From: Thelephora terrestris
Taxonomy: Eukaryota > Basidiomycota > Agaricomycetes > Thelephorales > Thelephoraceae
Direction: 5' to 3'
Assembly (NCBI GenBank): GCA_015956445.1
Contig: WIUZ02000021.1
Span: forward strand, 310,001-374,000
DNA: 64,000 bases
Part shown: one piece after another, positions 34,850 through 45,999 of the stretch
Layout of the letters: every line of letters starts with the position of its first letter
How positions within the stretch are numbered: position 1 is the first letter of the stretch
The notes under the pieces: model-generated
Database searches by the model: none
What the model was told of the DNA's origin: nothing
The model's input: only the letters and a program-made list of their open reading frames with translations
Program-made: the position numbers and the translations under genes

Positions 34850-36617
34850 GCCGTTACCTGACGAGCGTCAGGGCAAAAGCGTCGCTAGTCTCATCGGGCG
34901 GTTTGAACAACAGACAAAGAAGCAACTTTCCTCGTCGCCCGGACCAAGAAGCTCGAGCGTTGCTTCTCAAACCACCGGAGACTCGGCCAAGGAGGAAGCG
35001 AGGGAGAGGAGAGAATGGCCACCGCGCACCTCCAATGTCACTTCCACGCCGAGCGACAGCGAAGTTGGCAAGAGGGAGTGGCCTCCCCGACTCAGCACAC
35101 AGAACTCCGGTGACTCTTCTGGACAACGATGGCCGCCGGTTCAGCCGATCATCCAGGCATCTCCGTTCTCTGAACTGAAGAAGAGTCCCACCTCTCCCCT
35201 TGCCAAGGACTCAGAGCTTGCTGCTCCGGAGGTCGAGGCATCCCCTTCCCCTCCTGCGGAGATTCCTAAAGTGATAGAGGTTACTCCTCCGTCAAGGCAA
35301 CCTACGCTCGTGGAGTATGTCCCTCCGAAACCCGTCGAACTTGAACCACCTGTAAGGCCGAAGACACCCCCTCAACCGACGATCACCTCACCCACCACTA
35401 AACCGGGACCATCTTCGGTTGCGACAAAGTCCCCTCCAAAAACACTCAAAGCGACGCCAACGAAGCCCAATGCTAGGACGACTGGCAAGCCGCCGCCGCC
35501 GTCTTCGTTCACCAAGGGAACCCCGTTACATGCTGAGGTCAACGACCGAAGAACGTCCACCTCTTCCCAGACACCGTCAAGACCCACATCTCGTACGAAC
35601 TTAAGGTCCAAAACCCCAACGTCCCGGCCGTCGTCATCTGCCCAAAGGAAACCTGGGGCTGAAACGCCGAAGCAGACGGTCAAGAGACCCAAGACACCTT
35701 CCACTTCCGCTCGCCATCTTCCGTCTACTCCAAACAAACCTCCCCCAGTAATCCCAAAGACTCCAAATTCGAGGCTCTATGCTCCCACCGCTGCTTCGCT
35801 CGCAAAGTCAACCAACTCTCCACAACCTCCCCCACCGGAACGGAAGAAAACTCTAAGTTCTGGAGTGTCGCTTGAGAGGTTGAGCAAACCCACTGCTTCT
35901 TCCTTGTCCAAATCGAGGAGCAATCATACCATCACGTCCACTACCAGTCCCCCTAAATCAAAGCTTACTCCGACGAGAACGGGGACGTTGATTACTGGCA
36001 GGAAATCTACCGTGATAAGCAAGCCCAAGCCAGCCAGTCCAACATCGGGCAAGAATTCTATGAAGGAAGATGGCGAAGCACACGAAGAAAGCCACGAAAA
36101 CGGTAACGGGCTCGTGGCGGAAGTGCCGATCGACCAAGAAGCGCTCCATCACGATGTCGAACTCTCAGATGCGGAACCCCACCACCCCGGTCCAGACTGC
36201 CAGCACGAGCATTTTGCAAACGGTTCTCTCGAGGTCAGTTGGACCGAGGAACCCTCGGAAATCGTGAACGAAATTCGTGTTCACAACCCTGGGGGGGTTG
36301 CCCACCAACATTACGTCGAGGATCTGCAGGAGTTCGTTCATTCACATTCTTCCGAATCTGGTGACGCCACCTCGGACCTTCACGTTGAGGACGATCCCGT
36401 TTCCGAACCCGCACACGAAAGAAGCTTGGATGCCGATCAGGGAACGGAACAGGAGTTGGCGAATGACGATATTGCTCACATGGTTGGGCTTCTCGAGACA
36501 ACGAGCTTCTCCTCGAAACATATCTTACAAGGATCCGACGAGAGCGTTGCCAGCAATTCACATATTCCAGGTCTGGAAAAGGAATGCCAGAAGATTGGGG
36601 AAATTCCAGACGAATAA
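34850..36617 (+). CDS. Ser/Pro/Thr-rich disordered protein, 5' end unresolved
   Basis: Open frame entered at a TCTAG acceptor (34849/34850) and running 589 codons to the stop at 36615-36617. It begins PLPDERQGKSVASLIGRFE, with two near-repeats: KEEARERREWPPRTS and VGKREWPPRLS. Most of the rest is low-complexity Pro/Ser/Thr/Lys (PTLVEYVPPKP; KTPSTSARHLPSTPNKPPP), then an acidic His/Glu-rich C-terminal third (EAHEESHENGNGL, HHPGPDCQHEHFANG). No in-frame ATG precedes the acceptor, so at least one 5' exon lies upstream and could not be placed. Function unknown; the composition suggests a cytoskeletal or signalling scaffold, but no domain is seen. Confidence 0.6.
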
Positions 36618-36872
36618 CCGTGTGGCTGATTTCAGGCACCACTATCTTATCTCTTCACTGATCCCCATATTAGGTGCCAATAGGTTATTTCTCATGTGCA
36701 CGTCTCGTTCTGTCAATATTTCATTTTAAGCTTCCAGATTCGGGGCTCGCTTAAGCCGTCCACTCCTTCCTCTCTTCTGGATCAAACGTTCCTGCCACCC
36801 TCCAAAGTTTCCTCTTCTCTTTTTTTCCCTCGTTAGTAACTCATTTATCTAAATGCGTCCCTCGTTGCTTTC
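36618..36872. other. 3' flank of the Ser/Pro-rich gene
   Basis: Probable 3' UTR; T-rich (TCTTTTTTTCCC near 36820). Nothing else seen. The next duplicated unit begins at about 36873. Confidence 0.4.
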
Positions 36873-37660
36873 CGCGTATGCATCTTTCACGGCTTTCCGC
36901 TTTCCTTCTCTCTCTTGATATCCCGTCTCTCTCCGTCGATGGCTTCTAGTCTCTTGTTCGCCTTGGTTGATTACTACACGTCTTCCTTTACCCACGTTTA
37001 GCAGTGCCTAGAAGTCGAATCCTGAACCACTTGTCCGTCGCCCTTTCCCACAAAACCAACTCGCTTCGGCGGAGAGTGATGAGAACCGTGGTTCTCGTGA
37101 GATATCCATGCGGGCCGTACGGTCCGCTGTCTGCGACTGAAGCACGCCTTCAACGACAGAAGGTGCTTAGTGAGTCGTTGTGCCAATCTAAAGCGTAACT
37201 ACTGCCACCTAACTGTGGCAGCAGGATAACTACAGCCTCGCCAACGCCCTTGCCCAACAAACTCTCGTCGAACAACTCAGGGTAGAAAGATATCAATCCA
37301 ACGAGAACCATCGTCGGGGTAAGCCATGGGTACCGTCGGGCCTTCTGACTGAGAAGATCTCAGAGTAGGCTGGAATTCGGCCTCGAACTCAGAGGCGAGG
37401 ACGACGCGATTTAGAAGGGGACGATACCTAGGGGGACGACGCCTCTTCTCTGAGCGTGTTCGCTCTTGTGTCATGCTTTCCACCACTTCTGATGTCCTGC
37501 CCTCTATCGGCACCCCGGACTTCATTGCGGGGAAAAGTCGGGCACCTTTATGCAGCTCGGTGAACAATCCGATGCTATTATCCAGGTAAATCTCACCCGT
37601 CCGAAGTCTTCCACACACGCGATTGAGGTGTCGGAGCGAGTGCTGGGATATGCTGTCAAT
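36873..37660 (+). pseudogene. Decayed partial duplicate of the F-box gene at 38283 with its upstream region
   Basis: The stretch aligns by eye with 38079-38600: the T/C-rich leader (GCATCTTTCACGGCTTTCCG versus GCATCTTCCATGCTTTTCCG), the intron region (GCTTAGTGAGTCGTTGTGCC versus GCTCGGTGAGCTGTCGTGGT) and the F-box coding part (GAGCGTGTTCGCTCTTGTGT versus GAGCGTGTTCACTCGTGTGC; TTCCACCACTTCTG versus TTCCGCCACTTCTG). The copy has stops in the reading frame of the parent and fades after about 37660, so only the 5' quarter of the gene is present. A 130-codon open frame on the opposite strand here is a by-product. Confidence 0.75.
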
Positions 37661-38282
37661 TGTGAGCACCTTGAATTAATGGGCATAACCCGATAAGCCA
37701 GCATGCATCACCGCCTATCCTCCCTCTGTATTACAGTAAGTATGTAACGCGATCCGTAAGACAACTCTTGGCTGAGACATTCGAGAACGCAGTGGGCGGC
37801 CGCGTACATCACAGCTGAACCTCTCTGACATCAACGTTCAACTAGCAATATGGCACAGACCTGGCCAAGACACTCATACTCTCGAAAAGACTTTGAAGCT
37901 CACCTCTCTCTTGCCTCTGCATCTGTGCTTGAATGAGGTGCACCCCGTGCCGAGCGGAACACCACGATCCGAGTCGGACTGCGAGCGCGTCGCGCGTAGG
38001 CCTCAGCAGCCTCCTGGCGGTTTCTGCTGTTCCCCCAGTGTTCCCCCCCTTTGCCCGCATATATATTTTGTCCTTCCTTGCCTTTCGCGTGGGCATCTTC
38101 CATGCTTTTCCGCTTTCCCTCTCTCTTGACATACTGTCCCCCAGCCAATAACTCCGATCACTCACTATAGGCCTATCCTTCCATCTCTCCCCACGTTTCG
38201 TAGCATCTGAAACCACCTTGAGCCTATTATTATCTTTCCCGCAACTACAACAGCTCGGCGCCCGTCGTCATTTTCCGGGTCG
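37661..38282. other. Upstream region of the F-box gene at 38283
   Basis: About 620 bases. The right part (38079 onward) is the parent of the duplicated leader at 36873. No gene is supported. A TATATATTTT at 38060-38070 is a possible TATA region about 220 bp before the start codon. Confidence 0.4.
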
Positions 38283-39659
38283 ATGAATATGAACTTTTGC
38301 TCCTCAGAGAATGCTCGGTGAGCTGTCGTGGTCAATCTACTGCGTGACTACTACCGCCTAACTGTCGAAACAGAGCAAGAATATCCCTGCCACCGTCCTT
38401 GTCCAACGAGCTCTTTGGCCTGTTCATAGAGTCACTTGGGGAAGATCTTCCTTCCCTCCGAGCGTGTTCACTCGTGTGCCGTGTCTTCCGCCACTTCTGC
38501 CGTCCCAACCTCTACCGGAACATCACATTGGATTGCAAGGAAAAGTTGGACACCTTTTTCAAAATCGCAGAACGCTCTGATTCTCTTATTCACACCAAAT
38601 CCCTCAGTCTCACATACTACGGGTTCGATGCCAAGGCGCATCTACGCAAGCCTCGCAGAATCCTCGATATAGTCTCTCGGAAGGCGTCCCTCGAGGCCCT
38701 CCGCCTTCACCGAGTCCAGTTTCACGCAGACACTTTCCCAGCATCGTTGCTCTCCAAGCTCAGCGCGGTGAAAGTGTTGACCCTACAAGAGTGTCATTTC
38801 GGAGGGTTCGAGGATTTCGTAACTTTCGTCCGATCTTTTCCTAGTTGCCAGGTCCTGCGCCTTCATCGCCGCACATGGATTCGAGAGCCCCCGAAGCCCC
38901 GGTTTAGAGGTTCACCCGCCTACGATCTTGCCCTTACCCACCTCGAGATCACGAGTACGTCCAAACCGGAATGGGGGGAGAGTTTTTGTAACCACGGAAA
39001 AATAGTTGGGATGCCCTGGTTGAATCTCACAGGCCTGAAGTCGTTCGCATACGTGATCGAGGAGGACACGGTGTCGGCGCCAGTGTTGGAACATATCGCG
39101 AACTGTGAACTCCTCGAAGAAATGGATATGGCCCTCAGCTCCCCTGGGGGGCATGACTTTGGTGAGCAGACTCCGTTGCTGCAGTCGTCCAACGTTCGTA
39201 CGCTGACCGGGTTGTTGGAGGTTAGCGTTCAACCAGTTGATCCGTTTTATCGTTCGTATAAAGTCGCTCACCCTCAGGTGTTCCGTCGGACTTCTTCCCT
39301 GGTTTCCCTCGAACACCCACGGCGCTTCGTTCCCCTCCTCCTCAACTCTTGAACGGATAAAGATCATCACCCCAAGATTGCGCCCTACGATAGAAGAATG
39401 CAAGCTCCTAGACGCTACTTTCTCGGATACCCAGAGGTATCCTTCGTTGATGGAGCTCAACGTGTGCTCGTTCAAAGTGACCTCCTGGATGGGGAGGCAG
39501 GCAGGGGACACGCACGAACAATTGTGTTTGGATGAGCACTTACCTCGTCTGATGGCACTGGGGAGGTTACCTCCTAGTACACAGCCAGAGCCGGCGGAAC
39601 GCGCACGGCCTGTTGACACATTTGGGTCGGTCGCCGGTGCTTACTATAGCTTGACATAA
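38283..39659 (+). CDS. F-box/LRR-like protein
   Basis: Three exons: 38283-38317, 38374-39161 and 39226-39659; 418 codons plus stop. Introns are GTGAGC...AAACAG (56 nt) and GTGAGC...GTTAG (64 nt, CTGAC branch-point motif). The second intron explains an otherwise puzzling change of frame near 39200. The F-box is LPPSLSNELFGLFIESLGED then LPSLRACSLVCRVFRHFC. LRR-like segments follow: ALRLHRVQFHADTF, SFPSCQVLRLHRRTW, LTHLEITSTSKPEW, TLERIKIITPRL. The same layout as the gene at 17532-18964. Likely SCF substrate adaptor, target unknown. The 5' part has a decayed duplicate at 36873-37660. Confidence 0.75.
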
Positions 39660-39688
39660 CCATCCGCTCATCGCCATCTGTCCTTTCT

Positions 39689-39705
39689 ATGTATGTATGT
39701 ATGTA
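39689..39705. repeat. TATG microsatellite
   Basis: Four tandem TATG units just after the F-box stop codon. Confidence 0.85.
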
Positions 39706-39924
39706 ACGAAGTCGCACTATCCGTGGCAAAACTCACCCTTGATTGAGATAGGTGCCGGAGAGCGTGGGTACCGTGGCATTAAAGTTGGAGCGCTCTGACA
39801 TTGGGCGTTGAAAAGCAGCCGAGACATCAATCTTGCCGCGCATTATCGACGCTGTTTATATTGAAGGGGTCGCCGGATTTTCTCACCCCCACCTTCCCTT
39901 CCTCATCTTCACTTCGATCCCCAG

Positions 39925-42832
39925 ATGCAAGCAGGTGAGACGTGTAAAAAGATGCAAACGATTGGTTGACTCAAAACCGCGTGTTCCTCTAGCAAGCTCC
40001 GAAGATTTGGAGAAGGCCCTTCACAATGCTCTGAAGTCCGTGCTCGACGGCGCTGGACCTTGGGCCAATCCCAGGGCGAGATTCTACAAGAAGTTCCAGC
40101 GGGAGATAGAGGAATACGATCAGGAACTTGATAAGAAATACGATGAAGACCTGAACATAACCCTTATATTCGTGAGCATCGCACTCTTGTACAAACCATC
40201 GCGGGCCTGATGCTTACCACGGTGATTCACGCAGTCTGGTTTATTCTCGGCTGTGGCATCGGCGTTCATTATAGACATCCAATCCGAGCTCAGCCCGGAT
40301 TACGAACAAGCGAACAACGTGTTGCTTGAGATGCTCCTCAATGCCGCCACCGGCACCCTACCCCCAAATTATGCGGCATCCATACCTCGATGGACCGGCC
40401 CCGATCCCGTCGTAGTCCAGGTTCAATGCATTCTCTACGCGACGTTGTGTGTGGCCCTCCTAGCAGCGTTCCTCGCTATGCTAGGAAAACAGTGGCTCAG
40501 CCGATACAACGAAAACGAAACCCACGGGTCGGCCGCAGATAGGAACAGATTGCGCGAGAGGAAGTTGACGGGGATCGAGACCTGGAAACTCCATCTCGTT
40601 ATGGAGTCTCTGCCGCTGATCCTTCAGCTCGCCTTGATCCTCCTGGGCTTCGCACTTTCCCGGTACATCTGGGGGATCAACTCTTCGGTTTCGGCAGTGA
40701 TCATCGCATTCACGGCTTTTGGGCTCCTTTTTTACTTGTCTATCGTCACGGCGTCCGTGTTCTCCTTCGATTGCCCCTTTCAAACTCCACTTTCGCTAGT
40801 CGTTCGTTCCACGGTTGGATTTGCTGCCCCTCACCTGCGGAACCTCAGACAGACCTTTGGATTCAGACGGCGGCCTCTCCAGCCAGGAGCGCGGCAGGCG
40901 GAAATAGGCCTGCCCCTCTCAATCACCACCGTTGGCAGAGACCGTGACTCGAAAAGCGGTAGTATCACCGCGCTCACTCCCATGGTGCCGGATGTCGCTC
41001 AGTTCCTCCAGCCGATTACACCTCTCTTTGTTCAGGAAAAGGATTGGGAGGGCGATAGACTCGACGCCAGGTGTATCAATCGCCTATTCGAGATGTCGAC
41101 TGACGTTGATGTCATCATTGCAAACATGGATTTCATACCGGAGATCGTTTGGTACAACGGCATCAAAGACATCCCTCGCAAGCGTATCTATGACGCCCTC
41201 ACAGATTGTTTCGATTTCTCCAGCACCCGCCCGGTTGTGCTTCCCAAGTCGCGAGCCGTGGCATACCTCAGCGCGAGGGCGCTCGTCCATATCGAACTCC
41301 AGCGACGTTGTATCACCAATTACGAGGAACACAAACAAGACGACTGGAAAGCCCTTTGTGCCAACCATCGCCCTCTGTCCTCCGCACACCACCGCTCCGA
41401 CCCCGACCTTCAGGCGGTCCTCTTTATGGTCGACATGACGCTCGGGCATCACGACGGGCTTTCCTGGGCGGAATCGGACGTGACTTTGCCTCACCGCGCA
41501 TGGATGTCCCACGTGTTCATTTACCACACCTGGCACGAGGGACAAGCGCCGGATGTCGTGTTAGATTTCGTGAAGAAATCGATGTCCATGGTATCACCGA
41601 ACGAAGCGGTCATCACAGACTGCTTCTTCATCGTCGGATTGATGATCGGAATCCCCTTCTGCGTTAACGACATCCTTGTGAAGGACAAAAGGTCAGATCT
41701 GAATTCACTCTGGGTGTCATTCGCTGACCCCTCACCGTCCAGTTATGAAATGGAAGCTATCATCGGGAGCGTCTTCAAAGCCTTCGAGGGGATATTTTCC
41801 TCCGATTCCGTTCAAAACCTGTCTGCCCTTCGCGCACTTCAACTCGCGACGCTGATCTCAGGCTTCGGTGTCTGCGACATCAGTTATCGGCTGTTTAAAA
41901 TGATAATGGCTCTCGATCACCTGACGGATGAGCATTGGGAAGCCTCCCGCCTTGCGATCTATGCGGCATTCCGGCACTGGCAATTTTTGGCGAACCCAGG
42001 GGACCCCAAGGAAATCCTCAAGTTCCTCGACTACCACATTGGCGTCCAAGGCGCAAAGGAGGACCATGGACCATACATCGATTCCGCCATGCGTGCCCTT
42101 GTGCGGTGCCTCGGATCCAACCCTCTGAAAATTGAATGTGTCAGGGACTTCAATTGGATGAGCCCGCCCATCATAAGAGGCGTTTATTCTATGATGCACC
42201 CCTCCCGTGATGTAGCGTTTCGTGGAAACGCTGCTCGACTGATAGCCCTCCTATCGGACCGTTGGTTCAATTGCTCGGTATTGGACCCAGAGGAGATGCC
42301 CGAATACCCCGAACGAATCGCCGCATACATGGGCGATGTCATCCATAACCCGTCTACGAAGAAGACAGGCGTCACGATCCTCTTTGGAATGCTCCGTTCC
42401 CCGGAATGGAGGAAGCACATAGTCACGAGGCTCTGGAAAGCGTTCGCTTATTCCGCTCAGGTTGGGGACACGGAATGTGTCAGGTGGTGTTTGCGGAACG
42501 CTATCGAGTTGTTGGAGTTTACGAGGGGCTTGCCTGATGGGGAAGGGTTGAAGTGGTGGTACGGGACGCTGTGGCTCTGCTACGACAGGCTTGATACCAC
42601 GGTTCGGGATGAAGTCAAGAGGATCGCGGCGGATATGTTGCGCGACGACGGTCTCTCGGACCTTAACTTGTACCTCAGCCTTATGCAAGAAGAGGTCACG
42701 AGCATCCGACAGGAACTAAACGGGCTCTCTGAAGATGGGAGGGGGTCATCATTTGGTATGGATATGCAGGCTCGCATAATCACCATGGGGGGGAACTGTG
42801 ACCAGTTGGCCCGGATTACAGGGAGACGTTAG
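39925..42832 (+). CDS. DUF6535 membrane protein, copy A
   Basis: Four exons: 39925-39934, 39993-40171, 40235-41691 and 41743-42832; 911 codons plus stop. The first exon is only 10 nt (ATGCAAGCAG), joined in phase to SSEDLEKALHNALK. The DUF6535 domain starts at SGLFSAVASAFIIDIQSELS (hydrophobic segment 1). Three more helices follow: VQCILYATLCVALLAAFLAM with LGKQWLSRY, LILQLALILLGFALSRYIWG, and AVIIAFTAFGLLFYLSIVTA, closing at FDCPFQTPLS. So four membrane segments come first, then about 600 soluble, largely helical residues ending RWCLRNAIELLEFTRGLP and DDGLSDLNLYLSLMQEE. The family is large in Agaricomycetes and its function is unknown. The 51-nt intron 41692-41742 could be retained without breaking the frame in this copy. 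Confidence 0.88.
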
Positions 42833-43118
42833 AGATCGCACATGGAACAGCGGTAGCACATGTATCGCTCAGCCTGTCCCTTTATCTTATGTAACGGAGC
42901 CATGCCATTTTCTTGGGGTATCTGAGCCACGTCACGGCTGTGCTGTCAAAACCGAATCTTTTCGATATCAGCACCTTGATCAGCACAGAGGCTAAGTACC
43001 AAGACACGATCTGCATAGCCTGATTGGCTGTGCACGACCAACATCAAGTAGCTCACTCAAGGTGTTTCCACTTTCTCTCATCCCCACTTCCGTCGCCAAA
43101 CTTGATTTCGATCCCAGA

Positions 43119-45999
43119 ATGCAAGCGAGTGAGTCTGGTAAAAAGATCTAATCAGTCAATTGATATGAAACTACACATCTTTCTAGCAAACCCTGAAAGT
43201 TTGGGGGAAGTCCTTCACAATGCCCACAAGCAAGGCGCTGGACCTGGGGCCAACCCGAGAGCGAGATTTCACTATATCTTTCAACGGGAAGTCGAGGAAC
43301 ACGATCAGGACCTTGAAAAGAAATATAACGAGGACTTGAACACGACCCTTATCTTCGTGAGTATCGCGCTGTTGAGGCAAGATTGGGTCTTACGATCACC
43401 GCGGTGTTTCACGCAGTCTGGTTTATTCTCCGCCGTGGCGTCGGCATTCATCATCGACATCCAATCCGAGCTCAGCCCAGATTATGAGCAGGCAAACAAT
43501 GTGTTGCTTGAGATGCTCCTCAACGCCACCACTGGCACCCTACCCCCAAATTCTGCGGCGTCCATACCTCGATGGAACGGCCCCAATCCCGTCGTCGTCC
43601 AAGTTCAATGCATTCTCTACGCGACCCTGTGTGCGACCCTCCTAGCAGCATTCCTCGCCATGCTCGGGAAACAGTGGCTCAGCCGATACAAGGAAAACGA
43701 GACCCGTGGGTCAGCCGCAGACAGGAGCAGATTGCGCGAGCGGAAGTTAACAGGAATCGGTACCTGGAAACTCCATCTTGTTTTGGAGTCCCTGCCCCTC
43801 ATCCTCCAGTTCGCTTTGGTCCTTTTGGGATTTGCGCTTTCCCGGTACCTCTGGGAGGTCAACTCCTCCGTCTCGTCAGTTGTCATTGTGTTCACGGGTT
43901 TCGGGTTTCTTTTTTACACGTCCATCGTCACGGCGTCCGTGTTCTCCTTCGATTGCCCGTTCCAAACACCAATTTCGCTTCTGATTCGTTTCGCGGTCAG
44001 ATCGGCTACCCCTTACTTACGGAAACTCCGACACACCTTTGGATCCACCCGGCAATCTCTCCAGCCCGGAGTGCAGCAGGCGGGAATGGGTCTGCCTCTT
44101 TCAGTTTTTACCGTCAGCAGAGGCCACGACTCAAGAACCGCACTCGCTTCGATTACGACACAATCCCCTTGGCCGATTACCCCTCTCTTCGCTCGGGAAA
44201 ATGATTTGGAGGGCGATAGACTCGACGCCAAGTGTGTCAATGTTTTGTTCGAAATGTCTACCGACATTGACGTCGTCATTTCGAACATGGATTTCATGTC
44301 AGAGATCATTTGGCACAGTGGAATCAAAGACGTTCCTCGCAAACGTATCTACGACATTCTCATGGGCTGTTTCGATTTCTCTGGCGCCAACCCGGTCGTG
44401 GTTTCCAAGTTACGAGGCGTAGCTTACCTCAGCGCGAGGGCGTTCGTTCATATAGAGCTCCAGCGACGGTGTATTGCCCAGTACGAGGACCACGAGCGGG
44501 ACAGCTGGGAAACCCTTTGTGCCGACCACCACCCTCTGTCATCTGCGAACAATCGCTTCGACCCCGACCTTCAAGCAGTCCTCTTTATGGTCGATATGGC
44601 GCTTGGGTACAATAACGGGTTTTCCTGGGCGGAATCGGAGATGACATTACACCACCGCGCATGGATGTCCCATGTGTTTCTTTACCATGCCTGCCACGAG
44701 CGACAAGTGCCGGAGGTCGTGTTAGACTTCGTGGAGAACTCGTTGTCACTTGAATCACCGAGCAATGCAGTCATCGCAGACTGCTTCATCATCATCGGGT
44801 TGACAATTGGAGTCTCCTTTCACGTCAACGACATCCTTGTGAAGGACAAAAGGTTGGGTCTAAAATTCCCTTGAATGTTACCCACTGACTCCTCATCATC
44901 CAGTTCTGAGATGGAATCTATCATCAGGGGCGTTTTTGGAACTTTCGCGGAGATATTTTCCTCCAACACCATCCAAACACCGTCAGCCCTTCACGCGCTC
45001 CAACTTGCAACACGGATCTCACGCTTTGGTGTCTGCGACGCTAGCTATCAGCTGTTCAAAACAATAATGGCTTCCAATAACCTGACGGATCAGCATTGGG
45101 CAGCTGCTCGCTTTACGGTCTATGCAGCATTTGGGGACTATAGGCACATGGCGAATCGAGGGGACTTCGAGGAAATCCTCAAGTTCCTTGACTACCATGT
45201 CGGCCTCCAAGGCGCAAAAGAGGATCACGATTCATACATCATGTCCGCCTTGATGCCACTCGTCCGATTCAATGGACCCGACCTTCTGACATTCGGATGC
45301 GCCAGGGACTTTGATTGGACTAGTCCATCCTTTGTTAGAGGGGTTTGTTCAATAATGGAACCTCGCCGTCTCACCCCACTTCAGGGGGACGTCATAAATC
45401 TAGTAGCCCTCCTATCGGATAGCTGGTTCAATCGCTTGGCACCCGTCCTGAAGCAAGAGGAGATGTCTGAATTCTGTGAAGCCATTGCCATATTCATGGA
45501 CGAGGTTATTCATCTTCCAGCTGACAGGAAGGCAGGTGTCACCCTCCTATTTGGAATGCTCTGCTGCCCGGAGTGGAGGAAGCACATACCCACCAGGTTC
45601 TGGAGAGTGCTCACATACTGCACTCAGGCTACAAACACGGAATCTGTCCGGTGGTGTTTGCGAAACGCTATCGAGTTGTTGGAGTTTACGAGGGGGTTGC
45701 CTGGAGGGGAAGGGTTGAAGTGGTGGTGCGGAGCGCTGTGGCTCTGCTACGACAGGCTTGATACCACGGTTCGGGATGAGGTCAAGAAGATCGCAGCGGT
45801 CATGTTGCGCGACGATGGTCTCTCAGACCTTAACCTGTACCTCAGCCTCATGCAAGAAGAACTCAAGAGCATCCAACAAGAGCTAAACACGCTCACTGAG
45901 CAAAGCAGGCGAGATTTTCCTGGGAGGGAAATACAAGCTCGCTTGATCACCATGGAGGGGAATTATGACCAATTGGCTCGGATTGCAGGGAGACGGTAG
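43119..45999 (+). CDS. DUF6535 membrane protein, copy B (tandem duplicate)
   Basis: Same structure as copy A: exons 43119-43128, 43187-43356, 43417-44852 and 44904-45999; 903 codons plus stop. The four membrane segments are conserved (SGLFSAVASAFIIDIQSELS; YATLCATLLAAFLAMLGKQW; FALVLLGFALSRYLW; GFGFLFYTSIVTASVFSF). Read straight through, the frame has a TGA at 44872-44874, but this lies inside the 51-nt intron 44853-44903 (GTTGGG...CACTGACTCC...CCAG) at exactly the site of copy A's intron. Splicing gives VKDKSSEMESI and restores one long frame, so the gene looks intact. Unlike copy A, this copy cannot tolerate retention of that intron. The 3' end is almost identical in DNA to copy A. Confidence 0.85.

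Noticed and set aside
37277-37669. 130-codon minus-strand open frame
   Set aside because: It is antisense to the decayed F-box copy, which aligns on the plus strand to the gene at 38283.
44872-44874. TGA as a true nonsense mutation or recoded (selenocysteine) codon in DUF6535 copy B
   Set aside because: It lies inside a GT-AG interval at the exact position and phase of introns in copies A and C; fungi of this group are not known to use selenocysteine.
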